A DNA stretch of 46,066 nt from Elusimicrobiota bacterium (GTDB lineage Bacteria; Elusimicrobiota; UBA8919): assembly GCA_016218625.1 (NCBI GenBank), contig JACRDL010000029.1:1-46066 (forward strand), read 5' to 3'. Positions 1 to 11,234 of the stretch are shown piece after piece; positions within the stretch are counted from its first letter, which is position 1, and every line of letters starts with the position of its first letter. The translations under genes were made by a program, and so were the position numbers. The notes under the pieces were generated by a model. It was not told the origin of the DNA and did no database searches. It saw only the letters and a program-made list of their open reading frames with translations.

Positions 1-57
1 CGCAGAGAGTTTAAACTCCCTGTCAAACCGCTTCTTCTTCACTTCTTGACCTTCCAT
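1..57 (-). CDS. IS3-type transposase OrfA, N-terminal fragment (partial at window edge)
   Basis: 19 in-frame codons MEGQEVKKKRFDREFKLSA; RBS upstream. Confidence 0.55.
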   Translation of the reverse strand, partial: MEGQEVKKKRFDREFKLSA

Positions 58-131
58 TGGACACCTCCCACTTTTTGAGGTCAGCGGCTATTATACCACT
101 AACTCTTCTAAGTGTCCACTTTTTTGGGGGA
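1..131 (-). mobile_element. 5' end of an IS3-family-like insertion sequence, truncated by the left window edge
   Basis: Reverse complement reads CCCCCAAAAAAGTGGACACTT... followed by an RBS (GGAGGTG) and an ORF starting MEGQEVKKKRFDREFKLSA, typical of IS3 OrfA N-termini. Confidence 0.6.
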
Positions 132-134
132 AGA

Positions 135-323
135 TCAGTTAGGGTCATTAAGTTTGCCGTCTAATATATGTATATTGATAAATTCGGGATAGGCATTCAA
201 TAATTCTTTCATTACAGTAAAAGATCTTTTGATTTTCAATTGAAATCGCAATGTTTTGACATTATAGGTTATTTCAAACTGTTTTTTCTCTTCATTTAAT
301 ATTCTAAAACTATAATTTTTCAT
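135..323 (-). CDS. hypothetical protein, 62 aa, possibly truncated by the adjacent IS
   Basis: ORF only; ends next to the IS-like end. Confidence 0.3.
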   Translation of the reverse strand: MKNYSFRILNEEKKQFEITYNVKTLRFQLKIKRSFTVMKELLNAYPEFINIHILDGKLNDPN

Positions 324-351
324 CTATTTTTTTGTCCCTCATTTCATTCTT

Positions 352-1425
352 TCACAGACATTTAGATATAGCATCCAAAGAAACCATTATGTCGGTTTCC
401 AAGCAGTAGCCGAGATGCCCTATGCGGAAGATTTTTCCTTTTAAGTCCTCTTGACCGCCGGCCAAAACAACGCTGTAATTCTGTTTAACCTTTTTTCTTA
501 AATCATCGGCATTGATGTTTTCAGGCGGAAATACTGCCGTTACAGCACAAGAAGCAACATCGTCGGATGCAAGAAGTTTTAGGTTCAATTTTTTCAACCC
601 ATCTCTTGTTATATCACGCAATTTTTTATGTCTTTCAAAAATATTTTCCAGCCCTTCTTCGTCAATCATTTTGAGTGATTCTTCAAGTCCGTAATAAAGT
701 GAAACCGGCGGTGTAAACGGATTTTGTCCTTTATCAGCCCAGTCCTTCATTGACTTAAAATCCCAATAAAAGCGCGGCATCTTTGATTTTTCATAATATT
801 GCCAGGCCTTTTTTGAAAATGAAACAAATGAAAGCCCGGGCGGAAGCATAAATGCTTTTTGTGAAGCAGCAACGACGACATCCAGCCCCCATTCGTCAGT
901 TCTTAAATCCGCAGTTATCAGTCCGGAAACCGCATCAACAACTATTAAAGTATCATATTTTTTTATTACTTGGGCGAGTGATTGAACATCATTCAAGACA
1001 CCCGTTGATGTCTCATTTTGCTGAAAAAAAACCGCACTGTATTTTTTTGATTTCAATTTTTTTTCTACGGTCTCAACATCGGCCGCTGTTCCTCTGGCAA
1101 ATTTTATTTCGTCAACATTCGCCCTGTATGCTTTTAATATCTTTGTCCATCGCGAGCCGAAGGCACCGATATTCAAAACGAGAACTTCATCGCCTTCCGA
1201 GAGAATATTTACAACCGCTGCTTCCATTCCACCGGTGCCTGACGACGGAATTATGAACAAATCATTTTTTGTCTTGAAACATTTTTTCACACCTTCCGTC
1301 ACAGCCGTCAAAATTTTTGTGAACTCCGGTCCCCTGTGGTTTATCATTTCCCTGACCATCGCCCTTAAAATCCTTTCTGGAACCATCGTTGGACCCGGAA
1401 TCATCAAGTACTGTTTTTTAATCAT
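352..1425 (-). CDS. class V aminotransferase (alanine-glyoxylate / serine-pyruvate aminotransferase family)
   Basis: LMIPGPTMVPERILRAM start, SSGTGGMEAAVVN, VDAVSGL, AASQKAFMLPPGLSF PLP-lysine region. Confidence 0.88.
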   Translation of the reverse strand: MIKKQYLMIPGPTMVPERILRAMVREMINHRGPEFTKILTAVTEGVKKCFKTKNDLFIIPSSGTGGMEAAVVNILSEGDEVLVLNIGAFGSRWTKILKAYRANVDEIKFARGTAADVETVEKKLKSKKYSAVFFQQNETSTGVLNDVQSLAQVIKKYDTLIVVDAVSGLITADLRTDEWGLDVVVAASQKAFMLPPGLSFVSFSKKAWQYYEKSKMPRFYWDFKSMKDWADKGQNPFTPPVSLYYGLEESLKMIDEEGLENIFERHKKLRDITRDGLKKLNLKLLASDDVASCAVTAVFPPENINADDLRKKVKQNYSVVLAGGQEDLKGKIFRIGHLGYCLETDIMVSLDAISKCL

Positions 1426-1426
1426 C

Positions 1427-3763
1427 TCACACCCCCAATGTTTTTTCTATAACTTCATCCATCATTTTTACCGTTATGAATTTTATCTTACCGACAATCT
1501 CCTTCGGTATTTCTTCCATATCTTTCTGATTTTCAAACGGCATAATAATCGTTTTTATTCCGCTCCTGTAAGCCGCAAGAACTTTTTCTTTAAGACCGCC
1601 TATTGACAAAACCCGTCCGCGCAAAGTTATCTCGCCGGTCATTGCAATATCTTTCTTTACCGGCTTGTTAGTTATAGCGGATAACATCGCAACCGCCATC
1701 GTTATTCCAGCAGATGGACCGTCTTTGGGAATTGCTCCTTCGGGAACATGAATGTGAATGTCCTTGTCTTTGAAAAAATCCTCTTTTATTTTGAATTTTT
1801 TTGAGTTTGAACGAATGTACGAAAGCGCCGCCTGAGCCGACTCTTTCATCACATCGCCGAGTTTGCCTGTGAGGGTAAGCACGCCTTTTCCTTTCATCAC
1901 GGAAACCTCAATTGACATTGTATCTCCGCCGACTTCGGTCCACGCAAGACCGGTCGCAGTGCCGACCTGATTTTCTGATTTTTTATCGGCGTGATATTTC
2001 GGAACCCCGAGATATTTTTTGGCATTTTTTTCGGTTACCTTAATAACCTCTTTTTGCTTCTCGGATACGATTTCCTTGACGACTTTTCTTACGATGTTAG
2101 CGATCTCCCTCTCCAGATTTCTTACTCCCGCTTCAAGCGTATATTCTTTTATGGTGAATTTTATCGCTTCGTCGGTAATTTCCAATTGTTTGTCGGTTAA
2201 TCCGTGTTCTTTGAGTTGTTTGGGAATAAGAAATTTTTTCGCTATGTGGATTTTTTCTTCCATCGTGTAACCGGCAAAACGCAAAATTTCCATTCTGTCA
2301 ATTAGAGCCGGCGGAATTGAATAAAGCGTGTTCGCAGTAGTAATAAACATCACATCCGACAGGTCAAAATCAACTTCTAAATAATGGTCGGAAAATGTGG
2401 AGTTCTGTTCGGGGTCTAAAACCTCCAGAAGAGCGGATGCCGGGTCACCGCGAAAATCCATCCCCAATTTATCTATTTCATCCATAAGAAAAACCGGGTT
2501 TTTTGATTTCGCTTTTTTCAGCGATTGTAAAATCCGGCCCGGAAGAGCGCCGATATATGTGCGGCGGTGGCCTCTTATCTCTGCTTCGTCGCGAACGCCG
2601 CCGAGTGAAATGCGGACAAATTTTCTGCCGAGAGACCGGGCGATTGATTTTCCGATAGATGTTTTACCGGTGCCGGGCGGGCCGACGAAACATAAAATAG
2701 GACCTTTCAGTTTTTTCGCCATTTTACAGACGGCGAGATATTCAACTATTCTTTCTTTGATTTTATCAAGTCCGTAATGGTCTTCGTCCAAAATATTTTG
2801 GGCATGTTTAAGGTCAAGATTGTCCGTTGTTTTAACATCCCACGGAAGAGCGATAAGCCAGTCAATATAAGTCCTTATGACGGTTGCCTCCGGAGAAAAC
2901 GGCATCATTTTTTCCATCCGCGAGAGTTCTTTCATCGCGACCGTTTCCGCATCTTTCGGCATTTTTGATTCTTTTATTTTTGAACGCAATTCATCTATTT
3001 CTCTCGCATTTTCATCTTTCTGTTTTAGTTCTTTTTGGATTGCTTTCATCTGCTCGGTAAGATAGTACTCTTTCTGTGATTTCTCAATCTGCCCTCTCAC
3101 CCTTGACTGTATTTTTTTTTCAATGTTTAGAATTTCCAGTTCGCTGTTGAGTATTTCAATTATTTTTTCCAGACGTTCCGAGGGATTTACGGTTTCAAGT
3201 ATCGTCTGTTTTTGGGCATTTTTTATGATAAGATGAGCGGCTATCATATCTGCAAGACGGCCGGGTTCTTCAATTGTATTCAATGCAGTTATCGTCTCAA
3301 AAGGGAGCCGCGGATTCAATCCGATATACTGCTCAAAAAGATGAATCGTCTGTCTCATCAACGCCTCAACATTCGGCGTTCTTTCAACGGAGAACTCAAT
3401 TTTTTCCACGTTAACTTCAATATAATTTTTGCCGGTTACCAGTTTAAAATCACTGAATTTCGCTCTGACTAATCCCTCTATAAGAATTTTGGCGCTGCCG
3501 TCCGGCATTTTTAATAGTTGAAGAACCTCTGCGATGGTTCCTATTTCATAAATGTCCGCCGACGAAGGGTCTTCCGTCTGATATTTTTTCTGCGTGGCAA
3601 GAAAAATCAGACGGTTGCCCGACATAGCCGCCTCCAATGCTTTCTGCGATTTTTCACGGCCGACGACCAAAGGAAGCACCATAAACGGGAAAATTACTAC
3701 ATCCCTTACCGGTAAAAGCGGAAGTGTTTTCGGAATTAAATTGTTTTTGTTATTTTGTGCCAT
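1427..3763 (-). CDS. lon: ATP-dependent protease Lon
   Basis: LON N-terminal [88 protein letters not shown] catalytic Ser. Confidence 0.97.
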   Translation of the reverse strand: MAQNNKNNLIPKTLPLLPVRDVVIFPFMVLPLVVGREKSQKALEAAMSGNRLIFLATQKKYQTEDPSSADIYEIGTIAEVLQLLKMPDGSAKILIEGLVRAKFSDFKLVTGKNYIEVNVEKIEFSVERTPNVEALMRQTIHLFEQYIGLNPRLPFETITALNTIEEPGRLADMIAAHLIIKNAQKQTILETVNPSERLEKIIEILNSELEILNIEKKIQSRVRGQIEKSQKEYYLTEQMKAIQKELKQKDENAREIDELRSKIKESKMPKDAETVAMKELSRMEKMMPFSPEATVIRTYIDWLIALPWDVKTTDNLDLKHAQNILDEDHYGLDKIKERIVEYLAVCKMAKKLKGPILCFVGPPGTGKTSIGKSIARSLGRKFVRISLGGVRDEAEIRGHRRTYIGALPGRILQSLKKAKSKNPVFLMDEIDKLGMDFRGDPASALLEVLDPEQNSTFSDHYLEVDFDLSDVMFITTANTLYSIPPALIDRMEILRFAGYTMEEKIHIAKKFLIPKQLKEHGLTDKQLEITDEAIKFTIKEYTLEAGVRNLEREIANIVRKVVKEIVSEKQKEVIKVTEKNAKKYLGVPKYHADKKSENQVGTATGLAWTEVGGDTMSIEVSVMKGKGVLTLTGKLGDVMKESAQAALSYIRSNSKKFKIKEDFFKDKDIHIHVPEGAIPKDGPSAGITMAVAMLSAITNKPVKKDIAMTGEITLRGRVLSIGGLKEKVLAAYRSGIKTIIMPFENQKDMEEIPKEIVGKIKFITVKMMDEVIEKTLGV

Positions 3764-3780
3764 ATAACTCCTTCAAAAAA

Positions 3781-4386
3781 TTATATTCTCTTTTCAATAA
3801 CCTCGTCTATAATACCGTATTTTTTTGACTCATCCGCCGTCATAAAAAAATCCCGATCTGTATCTTTTTCTATTTTGTCAAGCGAAAGCCCCGTGTGTTT
3901 CGCAAGAATTTCGTTGAGCCGTTTTTTCACTCTTAAAATCTCATTTGCCTGAATTCCGATATCGGTCGCCTGTCCCTGAACGCCGCCTAACGGCTGGTGA
4001 ATCATAATTCTGGAATTAGGCAGGGCAAATCTTTTTCCTTTAGCGCCGGCAGCAAGAATAATCGCGCCCATTGATGCTGCTTGACCTATGCATATCGTTG
4101 AGACCTTTGATTTTATAAACTGCATCGTGTCATAAATCGCAAGACCGGCAGTAACAAGACCGCCGGGACTGTTGATATACAGAGAAATTTCTTTTTCGGC
4201 GCGCTCCGACTCAAGAAATAAAAGTTGCGCGATAATGATGTTCGCGAATTCATCGTCAATAGGAGAACCGATAAAAATAATTCTGTCTTTTAATAATCTA
4301 GAATAAATATCATATGCCCGTTCGCCGCGGGCCGACTGTTCTACCACCATCGGTATGAGATTTGCTTTTGCATGTCTAATAGACAT
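3781..4386 (-). CDS. clpP: ATP-dependent Clp protease proteolytic subunit
   Basis: [36 protein letters not shown]. Confidence 0.97.
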   Translation of the reverse strand: MSIRHAKANLIPMVVEQSARGERAYDIYSRLLKDRIIFIGSPIDDEFANIIIAQLLFLESERAEKEISLYINSPGGLVTAGLAIYDTMQFIKSKVSTICIGQAASMGAIILAAGAKGKRFALPNSRIMIHQPLGGVQGQATDIGIQANEILRVKKRLNEILAKHTGLSLDKIEKDTDRDFFMTADESKKYGIIDEVIEKRI

Positions 4387-4397
4387 TTATTGCCTCC

Positions 4398-5639
4398 TCA
4401 TTCAACCTGTTCTTCTTTTATTTTTGCATATGAGAGAAGAATATCAAAAAGTTTTTTTTCCTTAATCTGAAGCGAAAGATACTCGCGGTATTTTTGGTAA
4501 TTTTCTGCGACTTTTTTATCGCCGGCGGATATTTCCGCTATTTTTCCGTCAATTTCACCGTCGGTTACGGTTATATTTTCACTTTTTGCAATTTTTGATA
4601 AAAGATACGAAATGCGGACGGTTTTTCCCGCATCAACTCTGTATTTGTCTTTCATTGCGGGAATTGATTTTTTAAATTCTTCTTCGTTAAAATTGCGGTT
4701 GCTTACAAGATACTGTTTCGTTCTTTCTATCATATGATTAATTTCTTCGTCTACAAGCGACTCGGGAACGGCGAAATTATTGTTAGCCAAAAGCGACTCA
4801 ACAATTTGACCCTCCATATCCTGTCTTGATTTTTCATCCTCGGCTTTCTCAAGTTCCGCTTTTATTTTTTCCCGCAATTGACTGATGTTTTCATGTCCTA
4901 AATCCTTGGCAAACTCATCATCAACTTTCGGCGATACCTTCTTTTTTATCGCTTTTACTTTTACATCAAATTTTGTGGACTTCTGGGAAATTTTTGTTTC
5001 TATCGTTTTGCTTTCGCCTATTTTCATTCCGATTAGTCCCGTTGCAAAACCGGAGGGCAGCGATTCATGGGATAAATCAATTATCTGGTTTTCGGCAGGC
5101 CTTTCCATCTTCTTTCCGTCCACTGTGCTTTCATAATCGGCAACGAGAAAATGATGCTGTTCGGCGGCAACATCACCGGCATCCACCAAAGTTGTCTGTC
5201 TGTCCTGAAGATTTTTGAGCACGCTATCTATCTCTTTGTCCGTTATTTTTTTAACCTTTTTTGTGATTTTTATTTTTTTATAGTCCTTCGGTTCAAATTC
5301 GGGAACACTTTCAATTTTTAACTTAAAGGAAAACGGTTTATCGTCGGCAAAATCAAGCGGTTCAACAATAGGCGTAATGACGGGATGAAGATTTTTTTCC
5401 TTGATAATTTTTTCCGTTGAGGACGTCATTAAATTGTGAATCGTTTTTTCAACTGCAGTTCTGGCGAATTCCCTTTTGACAAATTCCATCGGAGCATGTC
5501 CTTTTCTGAACCCGTCAATAGCGGCATTTTTCCGAATATCCGTAAAAACCGACTCCATTTCGCTTTTAACTTCTTCCGACGGGATTTCAACCTTAATTTC
5601 TACCGAACAACCTTTTTTTTCAAAAAAATCAATTTTCAT
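4398..5639 (-). CDS. tig: trigger factor
   Basis: IDGFRKGHAPMEFVKREF N-terminal ribosome-binding region, PPIase and C-terminal domains, upstream of clpP. Confidence 0.93.
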   Translation of the reverse strand: MKIDFFEKKGCSVEIKVEIPSEEVKSEMESVFTDIRKNAAIDGFRKGHAPMEFVKREFARTAVEKTIHNLMTSSTEKIIKEKNLHPVITPIVEPLDFADDKPFSFKLKIESVPEFEPKDYKKIKITKKVKKITDKEIDSVLKNLQDRQTTLVDAGDVAAEQHHFLVADYESTVDGKKMERPAENQIIDLSHESLPSGFATGLIGMKIGESKTIETKISQKSTKFDVKVKAIKKKVSPKVDDEFAKDLGHENISQLREKIKAELEKAEDEKSRQDMEGQIVESLLANNNFAVPESLVDEEINHMIERTKQYLVSNRNFNEEEFKKSIPAMKDKYRVDAGKTVRISYLLSKIAKSENITVTDGEIDGKIAEISAGDKKVAENYQKYREYLSLQIKEKKLFDILLSYAKIKEEQVE

Positions 5640-5688
5640 AATTTTCTAATCTATAATTCTCCAATTCTCTAATATCTCGTTTTTTAAT

Positions 5689-5768
5689 TGCCGCGGGAGG
5701 GAGTTGAACCCACACCCAAAAGGACACGGTCCTAAGCCGTGCGCGTCTGCCAGTTCCGCCACCGCGGC
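5689..5768 (-). tRNA. tRNA-Leu (anticodon TAG)
   Basis: GCCGCGG/CCGCGGC acceptor pairing, CACGG-CTTAGGA-CCGTG anticodon arm, long variable region, GGGTTCAACTCCC T-arm. Confidence 0.9.
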
Positions 5769-5780
5769 ATTTTTTAATCG

Positions 5781-5925
5781 TGAGTGAGTAAGAAATTTCT
5801 GAAGAACCTCAATCGACGAAGTCGTTGCGAGGCGGAGCCGAAGCAATCTCATGAGATTGCCACGAGCCCCGATGTTCATTGGGGCTCTCGTAATGACACT
5901 TCGTGTCAATTTGCTTATGAGCGAA
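5781..5925. repeat. Interspersed hairpin repeat family R1, copy A (about 145 bp)
   Basis: gagtaagaaatttc...gaagtcgttgcgaggcggagccgaagcaatctc-at-gagattgccacgag...ctcgtaatgacacttcgtgtcaatttgct; nested inverted arms; shared with copies at 8414 and 14371. Confidence 0.85.
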
Positions 5926-5928
5926 CCT

Positions 5929-6001
<73 letters not shown>

Positions 6002-6012
6002 TCATTTTCAGT

Positions 6013-8349
<2,337 letters not shown>

Positions 8350-8413
8350 TTTGATTTCATTATACGATATTTGACTCGGAAATCAAGGCAGGCATTTTTA
8401 TTTATTTTCACAT

Positions 8414-8549
8414 TAGCGAGCAAGAAATTTCCGCAGAGCCTCAATTAATGAAGTCATTGCGAGGCAAAGCCGAAGCAATCTCACAGGAATTGCCACGGTC
8501 GCTTCGCTCCCTCGCAATGACACTTCGTGTCAATTTGCTTGCAAGCGAC
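8414..8549. repeat. Interspersed hairpin repeat family R1, copy B
   Basis: agcgagcaagaaatttccgcagagcctcaattaatgaagtcattgcgaggcaaagccgaagcaatctc...gccacgg...cctcgcaatgacacttcgtgtcaatttgcttgcaagcgac. Confidence 0.88.
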
Positions 8550-8893
8550 TATTCTCCTTCTATGGAAGCGACATAAACATCTTTCCCAGAGAGAATTTCA
8601 ATTTCTTTGCTTTTGCAGGAGGGACAGTCAAAAATCATTTCTGAAGGTTCAAATTCGGTGGAACATTTTTTGCATTTTGCTTTGACATCTTCTTTTGAGA
8701 TTTCAAGATAACAATTTTCTGCAATCGTTCCCGACAAAAGATGGTCAATTAGAGAATGTCTTAAGAAGTCCTCTTCAATGCCGGATGCTTCGCCTAACAT
8801 CAGCGAAATTTTTGTGATTTTATTGAGATGATTTTCTTTTGCCTTCAATAATACAATGTCTAATAAATCCTTCGCAATTCCTAACTCATGCAT
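8549..8893 (-). CDS. hypA: hydrogenase nickel incorporation protein HypA
   Basis: Starts MHELGIAKDLLDIV (internal ATG preferred over the listed ORF start); two CxxC zinc motifs CKKC...CPSC. Confidence 0.9.
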   Translation of the reverse strand: MHELGIAKDLLDIVLLKAKENHLNKITKISLMLGEASGIEEDFLRHSLIDHLLSGTIAENCYLEISKEDVKAKCKKCSTEFEPSEMIFDCPSCKSKEIEILSGKDVYVASIEGE

Positions 8894-8986
8894 GATAATA
8901 AGAAAACTTTGTAAACACAGATTAGCACAGACATACGGCACAGAAATTCACTGAATTTTCTACACGGCTTTAGCCGATGGTTTATT

Positions 8987-9040
8987 GTAGTCGTGGATTT
9001 TCAATCCATGAAAATCCGCCGATTAAAAATCGGCGACTAC
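8987..9040. repeat. 54 bp imperfect palindromic element (GTAGTCG...CGACTAC)
   Basis: gtagtcgtggattttcaatccatgaaaatccgccgattaaaaatcggcgactac; two internal hairpins; supplies the stop codon of the adjacent ORF6N ORF. Confidence 0.8.
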
Positions 9041-9300
9041 TCTGTGAAGATATATGGCAAATAACGGCAACCGCCCCAACTTGAGGTCGCAAAATGCGAC
9101 CTCAAGATTTTAAATTCATCTCTTGTCAATTGAAACATAAAATCCTCTGGGAAACGTTTTATATTCCTTTTCACCTGTTCAACCAATCGTTTTGTTGGTA
9201 CTCCATAAAGTTCAGCAAGATCTCTGTCCAACATTACATTCAGATCCCTAATCAAAAATATCTTTTTCTCAATAATATTTTGTTTAATAATATCTGTCAT
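9037..9300 (-). pseudogene. ORF6N-domain (KilA-N associated) protein, C-terminally truncated
   Basis: IFLIRDLNVMLDRDLAELYGVPTKRLVEQVKRNIKRFPEDFMFQLT...SSWGGCRYLPYIFTE then stop, where the family normally continues QGV. Confidence 0.75.
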
Positions 9301-9374
9301 ATTTTTTCTTTCATTCTAAAACTATCGGATTGCCTTATCAATTAAAAAAATATTATAAATGATTTCCATTAAAA

Positions 9375-9836
9375 TTAAAAATCTGAATATGATTTAGAAT
9401 ATACTTCTCCATCTTTAGGATTATACTCCCATTCATTTTCGGGTTCAGGAATTTTCCTCAAATATTTTGGGACCAAATCCTGTAAAGATTTTGGATAAAT
9501 ACCCTCGTGCACACCATAATAAATCGTAAGTGCTGACCTTAATGCGCCGAGATTCTCCATCATTTCTCTTTTTTTCTTTTCTTTTTTACTTTCAAAAATT
9601 AGTTTAATTTTTTCAATAAATCTGATGAACAAATTTTCTTTACCAATTCTATTCCAACTGCCGCCAAAGTGGTTTTCTTCTACAACGCCAGTAATTTTAT
9701 TACAGCGAACATGTCCAGTACCAGTAAAATAATATTTAGGATATACAATATAAAAAACCGCACCTATTGCAATAACAATCAAAATCCATTGCCACCACTT
9801 AAAGTTTTTCAATTTATCCTCCTCTTGAAAATTCAA
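9375..9836 (-). CDS. membrane-anchored pseudopilin-like protein
   Basis: N-terminal TM WWQWILIVIAIGAVFYIVY; C-terminal ENLGALRSALTIYYGVHEGIYPKSLQDLVPKYLRKIPE resembles type II secretion pseudopilins. Confidence 0.5.
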   Translation of the reverse strand: MNFQEEDKLKNFKWWQWILIVIAIGAVFYIVYPKYYFTGTGHVRCNKITGVVEENHFGGSWNRIGKENLFIRFIEKIKLIFESKKEKKKREMMENLGALRSALTIYYGVHEGIYPKSLQDLVPKYLRKIPEPENEWEYNPKDGEVYSKSYSDF

Positions 9837-11161
9837 TACTCTTCTACTTTATCTTTTGTCACTCTTGCGTAAAAGAATTTTGGCGGTTTGACTTTTTTAG
9901 CGCCTATGGTGTAGGCATTCAGGAATTTATTCTTCGCTTCGTTGAATTTTTTTTCATCGCCGTCGGTGTGGAAGATTGCAAGCGGCTCGCCTTTTTCAAT
10001 TTTGTCGCCGATTTTTTTCTTTAAGTAAATGCCGACCGACGGGTTCACAATATCTTCTTTCTTGGTTCTGCCGGCGCCCAAAATCAAAGATGAAATACCG
10101 ACTTCAAGTGCATTTATTTTTTCAACATAGCCGGATTTTTCCGATTTAATTTCAACCAATTTTTTACATTGAGGTAAAAGTGAAGGATTATCAATCGCAT
10201 CGGGATTCCCGCCCTGTGCCTTCGCCATCTGTTTCAGTTTTTCAAGCCCTTTCTTCGAGGTGATTATTTCTTTCAGTTTTTTCTTGCCTTCTTCCACCGT
10301 CTTAACAAGCCCGGAAATCAAAAGCATATTGCTTCCGAGTTCAACGCATAAATCGGTCAAGTCCGCAGGTCCCACGCCGCTTAATGTGTCAATCGCTTCC
10401 TTGACCTCAATTGAATTTCCGATAGCAAATCCCAACGGCTCTTCCATACTGGTGATAAACGCAACCATTTTTTTGCCAGCACCTTCGCCGATATCAACCA
10501 TCGCTTTTGCAAGTTTGAGAGCATCTTCATATTTTTCCATAAATGCGCCGGAACCGGTTTTCACATCAAGCACGATTCCGTCGCTTCCGGCGGCAAGTTT
10601 TTTTGACATAATGCTTCCGGCGATAAGAGGAATTGAATCCACCGTCGCCGTAACATCTCGCAGTGAATAGATAACTTTATCGGCAGGTGCAAGTTTTGCC
10701 GTCTGACCCATCAGCGCAAGCCCGATACTATTTACATTCTCAACAAATTTTTCTTTTGACAATGAACAGGTAAAACCCGGAATTGACTCAAGTTTATCAA
10801 TAGTTCCGCCAGTATGTCCCAGACCGCGGCCGGTCATTTTTGCCACTTTGCCACCACATGCAGCGACAATCGGACCGAGCACAAGCGAGGTCGTATCGCC
10901 GACGCCGCCGGTTGAGTGTTTATCAACTTTGAAACCTTTTATTTTTGAGAGGTTCACCCTTTCGCCTGAATCAACCATAGCCATCGTCAAATCGGTCGAT
11001 TCCCTCGCCGTCATTGAGCGGAAATAAACGGTCATCAAAAACGCCGCCATCTGGTAATCTGGAATTTCGCCTTTTGTAAAACCACTGATAATAAAATTGA
11101 TTTCCCCTTTTGATAGTTCCGCCCCGTTCCTCTTTTTGTAAATCAAATCGTACATTCTCAT
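9833..11161 (-). CDS. deoA: pyrimidine-nucleoside / thymidine phosphorylase
   Basis: VDKHSTGGVGDTTSLVLGPIVAACGGKVAKMTGRGLGHTGGTIDKLESIPGF; start at MRMYDLI preceded by GGAGGG. Confidence 0.95.
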   Translation of the reverse strand: MRMYDLIYKKRNGAELSKGEINFIISGFTKGEIPDYQMAAFLMTVYFRSMTARESTDLTMAMVDSGERVNLSKIKGFKVDKHSTGGVGDTTSLVLGPIVAACGGKVAKMTGRGLGHTGGTIDKLESIPGFTCSLSKEKFVENVNSIGLALMGQTAKLAPADKVIYSLRDVTATVDSIPLIAGSIMSKKLAAGSDGIVLDVKTGSGAFMEKYEDALKLAKAMVDIGEGAGKKMVAFITSMEEPLGFAIGNSIEVKEAIDTLSGVGPADLTDLCVELGSNMLLISGLVKTVEEGKKKLKEIITSKKGLEKLKQMAKAQGGNPDAIDNPSLLPQCKKLVEIKSEKSGYVEKINALEVGISSLILGAGRTKKEDIVNPSVGIYLKKKIGDKIEKGEPLAIFHTDGDEKKFNEAKNKFLNAYTIGAKKVKPPKFFYARVTKDKVEEY

Positions 11162-11180
11162 AAAATCCCTCCGTCTAAAA

Positions 11181-11200
11181 ATCACTACAAATGTAGTGAT
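11181..11200. promoter_or_regulatory. Candidate operator or palindromic repeat upstream of deoA
   Basis: atcactacaaatgtagtgat perfect 9+2+9 palindrome; related sequence upstream of recJ at 13473-13500. Confidence 0.35.
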
Positions 11201-11234
11201 TTACCGTCGGTCATTTTTATCTGTGTAATCGTCC

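Noticed and set aside
852-1256. Plus-strand ORFs opposite the minus-strand genes (many in the supplied track, e.g. 134 aa here, 210 aa at 14676, 192 aa at 20290)
   Set aside because: Antisense to well-supported genes, biased composition, no recognisable motifs
5646-5909. 87-aa minus-strand ORF
   Set aside because: Overlaps the tRNA-Leu gene and repeat R1; no protein-family features
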